From JBCCOW01 sp038749105 (GTDB taxonomy: Bacteria > Planctomycetota > Phycisphaerae > Phycisphaerales > Phycisphaeraceae), in assembly GCA_038749105.1 (NCBI GenBank), contig JBCDIM010000003.1:1-64000 (forward strand): a stretch of 64,000 nucleotides of DNA, written 5' to 3'. Position 1 is the stretch's first letter. Every line of letters starts with the position of its first letter. Under the pieces are notes generated by a model, which worked only from the letters and a program-made list of their open reading frames with translations, was not told where the DNA came from and ran no database searches. Below are positions 55,142 through 63,262 of this stretch, piece after piece. The position numbers and the translations under genes were made by a program.

Positions 55142-56236
55142 ATGGCCACACTCCAAGACATCGCCGAACGCTGCGGGGTTTCCACCGTCACCGTATCCAA
55201 CGTCCTGCGGGGCAAGATCAAGGGCAGCTGGCCCAGCTCGGCCGCCCGGGCCCAACGCGTCCGAGAGGTCGCCGACGAGCTCGGTTACCGCGTCGATTGG
55301 CGGGCACGGGCCCTCAAAACCAAGCGCACCTACATGATCGGCCTGCTCACCACCGACAAGCCCGAGACCCACGACTTCGACGGCCGGGTCCTCACGCCGC
55401 TGATCGACACCCTCGGCGAGGCCGGCTACCAGGTCGCCTTTGTCCGCGTGGGTGACAACGCCCCCGCCGGCGGCTTCGCCGATGCCCGCTTCGATGGCCT
55501 GGTCATTGACTACCACGTCGAGCCCGAGGAGCTCCGCATCATCCAGCAGTCCCAGACCCCGGCCGTCATTGTCAACGCCCCCTCGCCGGTCCCCGACCAC
55601 GCCGTCTCGGTCATGCCCGACCACATCGCCTCCGGCCGACTCGCCGCCCGCTACCTCATGGACCTGGGGCACGAACGCATCGGGTTTGTGGAAGCCTCCG
55701 AAGCCGAGCAGACCCGCTGGCCCTCGCACATGTACGGCATGTGGCGCAGCGGAGCGCACGCCGAAATGAAGGACGCCGGCCTCGCGGATGGCTTCACCCG
55801 CCTGATCCCCGAGTCCAGCTCTGATGATCCCGACGGGCCGTTGCTCTACTACGCCCTGCTCCGACAGACCCTGAATCAGCCGAACGCCCCGACCGCGCTC
55901 ATCATCAACAACCCTATCCGTGCCGTCGAGAAGGTTCTCGCTCCGCTTGAGCAGCTCGGCATCCGCTGCCCCGAAGACGTCAGCGTCCTGACCATGGAGG
56001 ACCTCGAGACGCTGACCTGGTGTCGGCCAGCGCTCTCCGCCGTGTCGATCCCGTTCGGCGACATGGGTGCGCTCGCCGCCGAACAGCTGCTAGCCATGAT
56101 CGAGGCCGGCAACGGCAATCGTGATACGCCCAAACCCGACGACGCCGACTCGGCCACCCCTGCACTCACCGCCTCACGACTCAAGGGCCGGGTCGTCCCG
56201 CGACAGTCGGTCGCCCCCGTCTTCAAGACCTCCTGA
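55142..56236 (+). CDS. LacI-family transcriptional regulator (unit 3)
   Basis: 364 residues from the ATG at 55142, where the helix-turn-helix begins at once: MATLQDIAERCGVSTVTVSN, VLRGKIKGSW, LGYRVDWRARALKTKRT. The insertion in the hinge-side helix (GSWPSSAARAQRV) is a little longer than usual. The sensor part is of LacI/GalR type (MIGLLTTDKPETHDFDGRVLTPLI, YLMDLGHERIGFVEAS). It is upstream of pseudopilin, GH10 and SGNH genes on the same strand and divergent from GH130. The palindrome at 54994 is the obvious operator, giving control of both directions. Confidence 0.9.
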   Translation: MATLQDIAERCGVSTVTVSNVLRGKIKGSWPSSAARAQRVREVADELGYRVDWRARALKTKRTYMIGLLTTDKPETHDFDGRVLTPLIDTLGEAGYQVAFVRVGDNAPAGGFADARFDGLVIDYHVEPEELRIIQQSQTPAVIVNAPSPVPDHAVSVMPDHIASGRLAARYLMDLGHERIGFVEASEAEQTRWPSHMYGMWRSGAHAEMKDAGLADGFTRLIPESSSDDPDGPLLYYALLRQTLNQPNAPTALIINNPIRAVEKVLAPLEQLGIRCPEDVSVLTMEDLETLTWCRPALSAVSIPFGDMGALAAEQLLAMIEAGNGNRDTPKPDDADSATPALTASRLKGRVVPRQSVAPVFKTS

Positions 56237-56329
56237 CTCCACCGATCCGCACTCACAAAACCCAAGACCGCGTTTCTCGTCACCGTTTTCTCTCCCCGCA
56301 TCAGTTCATCCCGCACGCAAGGCTCAGTC

Positions 56330-57202
56330 ATGCAAACCCGCACCCCCCATTACCGTCGGCACGGCTTCACGCTGATCGAACTGCTGGTCGTGATCTCCAT
56401 CATCGCCCTGCTGATCGGCATCCTGCTGCCGGTTCTGACCAGTGCACGTGAGGCTGGCCGGACCGCCACATGTCTGTCCAACCTCCGGCAGATTGCGGTG
56501 GGCTACCGGTCCTACGCGAACGAATACAACGGCGTCCTTCCTCTGGCTTTCGACAACACCAGCACACCCATACGCGACTGGGGAACCATCCTCCGTCAAT
56601 ACATCGAAACCAGCGGTGAATCCGGTTACAACGATGGCTACAGCCCCGTCTATATCTGCCCCTCTTCGGTCCTGACGCCGGTCGAAACCGCCTACACCAC
56701 CCACCCGCGGGTCTTCGTCCCGGAATGGGGTATCGGTGATCCGCTCGAGAGCAACACCGGCAACCTCGTTGTCAATATCGACAGCGAAGATTCGCCCTCC
56801 GAACTCACGGTCGTATTCGACGGCACACAGAACGCGGTCGCCAACGCCGATGGCAACTTCAACACCACCTCGAACGCCTGGCAGATCAGACCCGGCCTGC
56901 CCGGCGGCGGCTTTGCCAGCAACGATTTCTCGACCTTCACCGTCAGCCTCAATCAGCAGCGAACGCTCGACACCAACGCCAGCCTGAGCTTGGACGACCC
57001 GGTCTATGCCGGATCGGATTCGATCCCAACCGATGGCACCTCGCCCGCCGACGACGGCGTTTACACGTCGGGGCAAAACGGACAAGACAACTTCGTCTGG
57101 CGCCATCAAGGCTTCTCCAGCAGCTTCCTCTTCCTCGATGGTCATGCCGAAGCGCTCGGTAAAGATGGCCTGCTCAACCGCAACATCCTGACCAGCTACT
57201 GA
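56330..57202 (+). CDS. Pseudopilin-like protein (unit 3)
   Basis: 290 residues. Leader MQTRTPHYRRHG, then FTLIELLVVISIIALLIGIL. The C-terminal block is WRHQGFSSSFLFLDGHAEAL. AAGG precedes the ATG by about 8 nt. It lies 93 bp after the LacI gene and 47 bp before the GH10 gene, all on the plus strand. It is very close in layout to the pseudopilin at 29580, including a Leu/Asn ending (LLNRNILTSY against SILNRNVAKPG). Confidence 0.85.
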   Translation: MQTRTPHYRRHGFTLIELLVVISIIALLIGILLPVLTSAREAGRTATCLSNLRQIAVGYRSYANEYNGVLPLAFDNTSTPIRDWGTILRQYIETSGESGYNDGYSPVYICPSSVLTPVETAYTTHPRVFVPEWGIGDPLESNTGNLVVNIDSEDSPSELTVVFDGTQNAVANADGNFNTTSNAWQIRPGLPGGGFASNDFSTFTVSLNQQRTLDTNASLSLDDPVYAGSDSIPTDGTSPADDGVYTSGQNGQDNFVWRHQGFSSSFLFLDGHAEALGKDGLLNRNILTSY

Positions 57203-57249
57203 GTCTGTCGCGGGGCTCGCTCTCCAGGCCCCTTCACTACACCAGACCC

Positions 57250-60225
57250 ATGGAACCCCACACCATGACTCGCCTGTTCTGGCTCTGCTCCTCCGTAATC
57301 ACCGCCGCGGTCGCCCTCGCTCACGCCGGCGTCACGCACGCCGCCACCGTGATTGATGCCAAGGACGCGGGCAAGCTCATCCGCATCGCGGAAGACAATA
57401 CCGGCGCTTCGCTCGACGTCGTGTCGGTGCAGGGGCAATCATTCAAGAACGCCGTGCGGGCCCGTGTCACCAAGCCCACCGATCCGGTCTGGTCCGTGCA
57501 GCTGCTGTCGCAGGCGTCTAGAACCGCGGTCAAGGCCGGCGACACCCTCGTGGTCCGCTACTCGATCAAAGGTCAAGGCACCAAGGGCAGCACGCCCGGC
57601 GTCCGGGCCCTCTTCCAGAAGATGCAGGGCCAGTACGAGCTGCTCGGCGAATCCAAGACGAACCCCAGCGACGAGTGGCAGCAGCACGAGATCAAGGCCG
57701 TCGCCAGTAAGGACTACCCCGCCGGGGCGTTGACCGTCACGTTCCACCTGGGGAGCACTCCGCAGACGGTCGAGATCGGCGGCGTGGACGTCCGGGTCCA
57801 GACGGCCGGCTCCACCGCTGACGCTTCCACCGACGCACCCGACCCGGGCCAGACCCTGATCGACGGGCGTGTCGCCAACCGCCTCAACGCGATCGCCGAG
57901 CCCGGCAGCGGTGCGACCGTCAGCGTCGCGGGCGTTCAGGGCCAGCCGTTCCGTACCGCCGTCCGAGCCGAAGTGACCCGTACCACCGATCCTGTCTGGG
58001 CCGTGCAGGTGCTCTCGCAAGGCTCGGCCTTCGCCGTCGCGCCCGGCGACAAGCTCCGCGGCAGTTACTACATCCGGGCCGAGCCCGTCAACGGCAGCAC
58101 GCCCACCGTCGTCGGCTACTTCCAGAAGACCAAGGGCACCTACGAACAGCTCGCCTACCTCGACCCTAAACCCACCGCGAACTGGCAGAAAAGAACCTTC
58201 GAAGCCACCGCCAACAAGGTCTACGCCCCCGGCGACCTCACCGTGTCCTTCCATCTGGGAAGCACCCCGCAGGTCGTCGAGATCGCGGCCGTTCACGTGA
58301 CACTCCACAAAGCTTCGGCCAGCACCCGCACCCCCGGCGCACCACCCACACGCCCGAACCAAACCCGCACCACACCACCCACTGAACCCGCCCGCACCAC
58401 CGGTGCCCCGCCCACTCAAGCCGTGCCCAACCCCATCGACCCCGCACTCCTCCAACGCCTCGGCCCCAACGCCAAGCTCCTCATCGCGGGCAACCGCCCC
58501 GCCGCACTATCTGGCCCAGGCCCCGCCCCCGGCGCCACCCTCGACGTCGTCGCCGTCTCCGGTGAAGACTTCCAGCAGGCCGCCCGCGTTCACGTTCCCA
58601 CCGCCACCGACCCGGTCTGGAACGCTCAGCTCACCACCCCCGCCTCACTCGGTGCGATCAAATCCGGCGACGTGCTCTACGGCCTCATCGACGTCCGCGG
58701 CGAGTCCCGCCGCGAGTCAGGCGGCGCCCAGTTCACCGCCTGGCTCCAGGCCCCCGGCACCGGCGACACCGGCGTCAAAGCCCCCAACGGCGAGACCCGC
58801 ACCTGGACCGAACTCCGCAAACTCGACGGCGCGCCCGGCCCCCGCTGGTCCCGACGCTTCTTCAGCGTCACCGCCACCCAGGACTTCGCCCCCGGTGAGG
58901 TCAACCTCGCCTTCCACCTCGGCGTCATCCCCCAGACCGTCGACGTCGCTAATGTCCTGCTCTGGAACCTCGGCCCCGACGCCGACACGTCCGGCCTCTC
59001 CCACACCCGGCTCACCTACGAGGGACAAGACCCCGACGCGCCCTGGCGTGTCGAGGCCATGCGTCGCATCGATCAACACCGTAAAGCCGACCTGACCGTC
59101 GAGGTCTCCGACCGCACGCGTCGCCCCATTCCCAACGCAGAGGTCCACGTCGAACTCACCCGCCACGCCTTCGGCTTCGGCACCTTCCTCGAGAACGACT
59201 CCCCCGTCCTCCAAGACTCCGCCGACGCCCGCCGATTTGTGGATGTCCTGACCCGATACCACAACCGGCTCACCACACCCTCCTACGCCGCCCAGACCTG
59301 GGGCTGGCCCGACCCCGCCACCGCCGACCGCTATACCCGCACCGCCCAGTGGGCCGTCGACCACGGCTTCCTCACCAAAGCCCATACCGTGGTCTGGTCC
59401 CGATTCGACTGGTCCCCCTCGACCTGGTCTGCCGCAAGAGACGATCCCCGCCAGCTCCGCCGTGCGATGGAGACCTATATCCGTGACGTTATGACCCGGC
59501 TCAACAGCCTCGGCGTTCAGGAGATCGAATTCTGGAACGAGCCCGCCAGCTTCCAGCAGATCGAACAGACCCTCACCGACCCCGCCCTCCGTGCCGACCT
59601 CTTCAAGCTCGGCCAATCCCTCGCACCCAACACCAAGCTCATCATCAACGAGCACACCATCCTCTCCGCCGGCGGCCTCAACACCGCCCGACAGGACGCC
59701 TACTTCGCCATCATTCAAGACCTGCTCGACCGCGGCGCACCCGTCGCCGGCATCGGCATGCAGGCCCACATGGGCGAAGACTTCACGCCGCCCGCCAAGA
59801 TCTGGGAAATCCTCGATCGCTTCGCCGAGTTCCACCTCCCGATCCAGATCACCGAGTTCGACCTCAACACCGAAGACGAACTCACCCAGGCCGAGTACAC
59901 CCGTGACTTCTACCTCGCCCTGCTGGCCCACCCCTCGGTGAACGCCATCACCAGCTGGGGCTTCTGGGAGCCGGTCATGTGGGTCCCCGGGGCCGAGATG
60001 TGGCGGCAGGACTGGACCATCAAGCCCAACGGCGAGGCCTTCCACAAGCTCCTGACCGACACGCTCCACACCGACGAACGCACGACCACCGACCGCGCGG
60101 GCAGTGCGACCGTCCGCGGGTTCCACGGCCAGTACCTCGTCACCGTCACCCACAACGGCAAGCGCGTGACCCAGGAAGCCACCCTCGATCGCGATGGTGA
60201 AACCCTCCGCATCACACTCGACTGA
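57250..60225 (+). CDS. GH10 endo-xylanase with three N-terminal repeat modules
   Basis: 991 residues (ATG at 57250, or 57265). Signal peptide LFWLCSSVITAAVALAHAG. Three related ~150-residue beta modules follow (about 35-190, 195-350, 410-590), each with DPVW followed by QL or QV, and a SFHLGSTPQ-type ending, probably carbohydrate-binding (CBM4/9/22-like). A Pro/Thr-rich linker (RTPGAPPTRPNQTRTTPPTE) separates modules 2 and 3. The GH10 barrel occupies about 600-950: acid/base Glu764 in EFWNEP and nucleophile Glu869 in ITEFDLN, with TSWGFWEP near the end. It cleaves internal beta-1,4-xylan bonds outside the cell. The neighbours (SGNH esterase 31 bp downstream, GH52 and GH43 elsewhere) complete a xylan pathway. 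Confidence 0.92.
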   Translation: MEPHTMTRLFWLCSSVITAAVALAHAGVTHAATVIDAKDAGKLIRIAEDNTGASLDVVSVQGQSFKNAVRARVTKPTDPVWSVQLLSQASRTAVKAGDTLVVRYSIKGQGTKGSTPGVRALFQKMQGQYELLGESKTNPSDEWQQHEIKAVASKDYPAGALTVTFHLGSTPQTVEIGGVDVRVQTAGSTADASTDAPDPGQTLIDGRVANRLNAIAEPGSGATVSVAGVQGQPFRTAVRAEVTRTTDPVWAVQVLSQGSAFAVAPGDKLRGSYYIRAEPVNGSTPTVVGYFQKTKGTYEQLAYLDPKPTANWQKRTFEATANKVYAPGDLTVSFHLGSTPQVVEIAAVHVTLHKASASTRTPGAPPTRPNQTRTTPPTEPARTTGAPPTQAVPNPIDPALLQRLGPNAKLLIAGNRPAALSGPGPAPGATLDVVAVSGEDFQQAARVHVPTATDPVWNAQLTTPASLGAIKSGDVLYGLIDVRGESRRESGGAQFTAWLQAPGTGDTGVKAPNGETRTWTELRKLDGAPGPRWSRRFFSVTATQDFAPGEVNLAFHLGVIPQTVDVANVLLWNLGPDADTSGLSHTRLTYEGQDPDAPWRVEAMRRIDQHRKADLTVEVSDRTRRPIPNAEVHVELTRHAFGFGTFLENDSPVLQDSADARRFVDVLTRYHNRLTTPSYAAQTWGWPDPATADRYTRTAQWAVDHGFLTKAHTVVWSRFDWSPSTWSAARDDPRQLRRAMETYIRDVMTRLNSLGVQEIEFWNEPASFQQIEQTLTDPALRADLFKLGQSLAPNTKLIINEHTILSAGGLNTARQDAYFAIIQDLLDRGAPVAGIGMQAHMGEDFTPPAKIWEILDRFAEFHLPIQITEFDLNTEDELTQAEYTRDFYLALLAHPSVNAITSWGFWEPVMWVPGAEMWRQDWTIKPNGEAFHKLLTDTLHTDERTTTDRAGSATVRGFHGQYLVTVTHNGKRVTQEATLDRDGETLRITLD

Positions 60226-60256
60226 TCCACTGCCGCGCGACTCGCCCAACCGCCTC

Positions 60257-61093
60257 ATGATCCCCATCCGCACCACACAACACTGCCCCCTGCTCGTTGG
60301 GCTCCTCGCCCTTCTGAGCCTGTATGGCACGTTGCATGCCGAGCCGGTCAAGGTCGCGTTTGTCGGCGACTCCCTCACCGTCCACTACACCCAGGCCAAG
60401 CAGTCCGTCGCCGACACCCCCGTCTTCCACGCCACCCCCGACACGCCGCTCGGCCAGACCATCGCCCGGCACGGCGGTACCTGGCAGGCCGTCGTCATCG
60501 CCGCCCACGGCCTCACCGCCCCCGCCTGGCCCCACCGCGACGGCGACTGGAACCCCGACCCCGACGGCTTCAACCGCCTCGACCTGCTCCTCAACGAACA
60601 ACCCGACCTCGTCGTCCTCATGCTCGGCACCAACGACGCCCTGCACATCGGCCGTTACGCAGACCAAACCGCCCCACGCGAACAGGCCTACCGCGCCGCC
60701 CTCGCCCGCCTGCTCGACGTGTTGCACGCCGACACCTCCGTCTTGCTGCTCACCCTGCCCCCAGTGATCGAAGCCACGCCCGCCAACACCGAGACCGATA
60801 TCGCCGCCGTGAACCGATCGCTCGACCGCTTCAACCAGCACCTCCAACAGCTCGCCGACCAACGCAACCGCACCGCCCTGTTTGACTACCGCGCCTGGGT
60901 CACCTCACTCGACAGCTGGCCCGCCTACTACAACGACGACGGCGTCCACTTCTGGGGCAACCGCAACAACATCTGGGGCAATGTCATTGCCCGTGACCGC
61001 ATCGTCCGGGCCGTCGACACGCATTTAAAGACACGGCAACCGTCTCGCACATCACCCGACCGTCCCGAACCACGAGCTCCCACGGGCTCCTGA
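60257..61093 (+). CDS. SGNH/GDSL-family secreted esterase
   Basis: 278 residues from the ATG at 60257; the longer frame to 60194 overlaps the xylanase end. Signal peptide PLLVGLLALLSLYGTLHA. SGNH blocks: VAFVGDSLT (Ser39), GTND (Asn126), DDGVHFWGN (Asp228, His231). Given its place right behind a GH10 xylanase, an acetyl-xylan esterase or other deacetylase role is likely, though the sequence alone does not give the acyl group. The 31-bp gap implies one transcript. The C-terminal tail RQPSRTSPDRPEPRAPTGS is disordered. Confidence 0.85.
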   Translation: MIPIRTTQHCPLLVGLLALLSLYGTLHAEPVKVAFVGDSLTVHYTQAKQSVADTPVFHATPDTPLGQTIARHGGTWQAVVIAAHGLTAPAWPHRDGDWNPDPDGFNRLDLLLNEQPDLVVLMLGTNDALHIGRYADQTAPREQAYRAALARLLDVLHADTSVLLLTLPPVIEATPANTETDIAAVNRSLDRFNQHLQQLADQRNRTALFDYRAWVTSLDSWPAYYNDDGVHFWGNRNNIWGNVIARDRIVRAVDTHLKTRQPSRTSPDRPEPRAPTGS

Positions 61094-61173
61094 ACCGACC
61101 TTTTTTATGCCGGCGTTGTGCCGGCTCTGTCCAACGCTTTTCCCGTTTCATCTCATCTAATAGGAGACCCCCC

Positions 61174-61863
61174 ATGAAAGCCAAGTCCATCCTCTTCTCG
61201 TTGCCCGCCTGCCTCGTGTTCGCCGGAGCGGTTTCGGCCACCGCTAGCGCCTCAAATCTCATCGCCGACTTCGATGGCAATGGTGTCCTGCCCGTGACCG
61301 GCGGAACGACCGTGCCCGGCTTCACCGGCACGAACGTAGCCGAGTTGACGTTCACCACGGCGACCGGTTTCGACCTGGTGGCCGCGACCAATTACAACTT
61401 CGGCGACTTTACGCCTGCCGAGCGGGACGCCGTGTTTACCTCCATCGGCGCGGCCGGGGCCACGGCCGCCGCGGGCGCTACCGATCAAGCCTTCTTCGTG
61501 GATTTCAGCTTCGACCAGACGGCCTCGGATCCGGCTGCGGGTAACTTGATCTCGATCGCGTTCTTCTCCAACCCGACCGGGTTCTTCCAGCTTTCGCAGA
61601 GCGTCGACATCAGTGGCGAGACCGGCGGCACCGCGGTCTTCACGCTCAACCAAACCGACGGTGACATGATCGGCGAGGCAGTCTCCAGCGGCTTTTTTAA
61701 TCTCGAGATTTTCTCCAACCGCTTCGTCGGTGGTGACGCCGGCACGCTCCAGGTCGATAACTTCAGAGTCGGCGTCATCCCCGAGCCCGGAACCATGGCG
61801 CTCTTTGGTCTGGGTGCCGCGATGATCATGGGCGGCCGTCGCCGCCGTGCCGTCAAGGCCTGA
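61174..61863 (+). CDS. Secreted PEP-CTERM protein of unknown function
   Basis: 229 residues. AGGAG lies about 7 nt before the ATG. The signal peptide ends TASA. The mature part begins NLIADFDGNGVLPV and runs as a beta-sandwich-like domain to LQVDNFRVGVIPEPG, similar in plan to the PEP-CTERM proteins at 30557 and 45620. The tail PEPGTMALFGLGAAMIMGG plus RRRRAVKA is a PEP-CTERM signal. It is followed by a terminator and closes the plus-strand set that starts at the unit 3 regulator. Confidence 0.85.
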   Translation: MKAKSILFSLPACLVFAGAVSATASASNLIADFDGNGVLPVTGGTTVPGFTGTNVAELTFTTATGFDLVAATNYNFGDFTPAERDAVFTSIGAAGATAAAGATDQAFFVDFSFDQTASDPAAGNLISIAFFSNPTGFFQLSQSVDISGETGGTAVFTLNQTDGDMIGEAVSSGFFNLEIFSNRFVGGDAGTLQVDNFRVGVIPEPGTMALFGLGAAMIMGGRRRRAVKA

Positions 61864-61881
61864 CCCCAACTTAGCCCCGCC

Positions 61882-61903
61882 CCGGGCGACCAACGTCGCC
61901 CGG
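61882..61903 (+). terminator. Hairpin terminator after PEP-CTERM gene
   Basis: A perfect 9-bp stem, CCGGGCGAC / GTCGCCCGG, has loop CAAC and starts 18 bp past the stop. Only a weak T-run (tggcttt) follows. Confidence 0.65.
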
Positions 61904-62024
61904 TGGCTTTCACGACCCCCATCACACCCATCCGACCGCGCGTCTTACCCGCGGGCCACACGCCCAACCACCAGGCGTTAAAAGATCTTTTGCTTTAATA
62001 CCGCGACGCCCGATCGATACCCGA

Positions 62025-63062
62025 ATGAGTGACAACCACCCTCACATTATCCTCGACACCGATCTCGGCGGTGACATCGACGACGTCGGAGCGCTCGCCC
62101 TGCTGCACGCCCTCGCCGACCAGGGCCGGTGCGAGATCCTCGGCTTCATCAGCGACACAGCGCAGCCCGACGCCATCAGCGCCATCCATGCCATCAACCG
62201 CTGGTTCGGCCGCGGCCACCTCCCCGTCGGTCGGCCCCGGGCCCTCAAGCCCCTGGACACCTACGCCTCCGCCGTGGTCCGCGCCACCTCCGATGCGTTG
62301 CCCGAGGGGCACGACGCACCCCCCGCGGTCGGTGTGTACCGCGAGCTGCTCGCCCACGCCCCCGACCGCTCGGTCACCATCGCTACCATCGGCGTGCTCT
62401 TCCTGGTTAACGAACTGATCGACAGCGGCCCCGACCACTGCTCCCCCCTGACTGGCCGCGAGCTCATCGACGCCAAGGTCGACCGCTTCTTCATGATGGG
62501 CGGCAACTACCCCGGCGACCCCACGCTCCCCGAGACCAACTTCCGCGCCTGGAAAACGCCCGGCGTGAGCCGACGCTGCGTCGAACGCATCACCGAGATC
62601 GGCCGACCCATCACCTTCATCGGCAGCGAGCTCGGCGACCGTCTGCACGGCTACGGCACCGGCGCCCGCCTCAACGACCTCCCCGAAGACCACCCCGTCC
62701 GCGTGGCCTACCTCGACTTCTTCACCCGCGTCCCCCACTGGGTCCCCGACGAAAGCAAGCCCTGGGACACCATCCGGCCCTGGTCGATCTGGGACCAGAT
62801 CACCCTCCACCACGCCGTCTGCCGTGACACCGATCTCTTGGAAGAAGTGGCCGGCCTGAACACCCTCGACGACGTTGGAATCAACCACTTCAAGTCCGAC
62901 CCCAACGGCCCGCACGCCTACCTCAAGCCATGCATCTCCCCCGCCGAACTTGCCCACAACATCATCGAACCGCTCATGCTCACCCGGCCTCAACCAGTCC
63001 CCTTTACCGTGCCCCACACTCGGCTCATGCCGACCGGTCGGGGCGAGAAATCCTCCGCGTGA
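62025..63062 (+). CDS. Nucleoside-hydrolase-like protein (IunH superfamily)
   Basis: 345 residues, no signal peptide. The calcium and ribose site is clear at the N-terminus: ILDTDLGGDIDDVGAL, the DTDxGxDxDD motif. MMGGNYPGDP matches the central MGG...GN block. The usual AEFN is replaced by ETNF, and the late DPLA-type Asp region reads IWDQITLHHAV, so the substrate pocket differs from standard inosine/uridine hydrolases. In a polysaccharide locus it may act on another N- or O-glycoside; that is speculation. The gene stands alone between a terminator and IS copy F, with its own leader of about 120 bp. Confidence 0.8.
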   Translation: MSDNHPHIILDTDLGGDIDDVGALALLHALADQGRCEILGFISDTAQPDAISAIHAINRWFGRGHLPVGRPRALKPLDTYASAVVRATSDALPEGHDAPPAVGVYRELLAHAPDRSVTIATIGVLFLVNELIDSGPDHCSPLTGRELIDAKVDRFFMMGGNYPGDPTLPETNFRAWKTPGVSRRCVERITEIGRPITFIGSELGDRLHGYGTGARLNDLPEDHPVRVAYLDFFTRVPHWVPDESKPWDTIRPWSIWDQITLHHAVCRDTDLLEEVAGLNTLDDVGINHFKSDPNGPHAYLKPCISPAELAHNIIEPLMLTRPQPVPFTVPHTRLMPTGRGEKSSA

Positions 63063-63107
63063 AACCAATCTCGGTGTACGCCAAAATGGCGATAGCCGAT
63101 ACATCCC

Positions 63108-63206
63108 GCCGAGCACACTCCGCACCAGTGTGTTCAGATGCAGCTTCACCAGCCTGCCTCAAGAGCTCGGCAGACAGAGACTGATCGACCTATCCCAGAG
63201 ATCACT
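63108..63206 (-). mobile_element. IS3-like remnant (copy F), about 100 bp
   Basis: An internal transposase piece (ccagtgtgttcagatgcagc at 63124-63143, matching copy B around 13456-13477) is followed after a short spacer by the element's right end (gactgatcgacctatcccag then agatcactgc). The middle is deleted. It lies between the nucleoside-hydrolase-like and fuconate-dehydratase-like genes. Confidence 0.65.
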
Positions 63207-63262
63207 GCGGCACATAGACAAACTGCCCTGCCCCCCCAGACAGCGGCTTTGCCCATATCCAG

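Noticed and set aside
58717..60378. Long minus-strand reading frame opposite the GH10 gene
   Set aside because: Gly/Val/Glu-rich shadow of a well-supported xylanase; no motif or ribosome site of its own.
61995..62010. AATACCGCG near the nucleoside-hydrolase-like gene as a unit 1 operator
   Set aside because: Matches only the first part of the ATACCGCTAT site and lacks the symmetric half.
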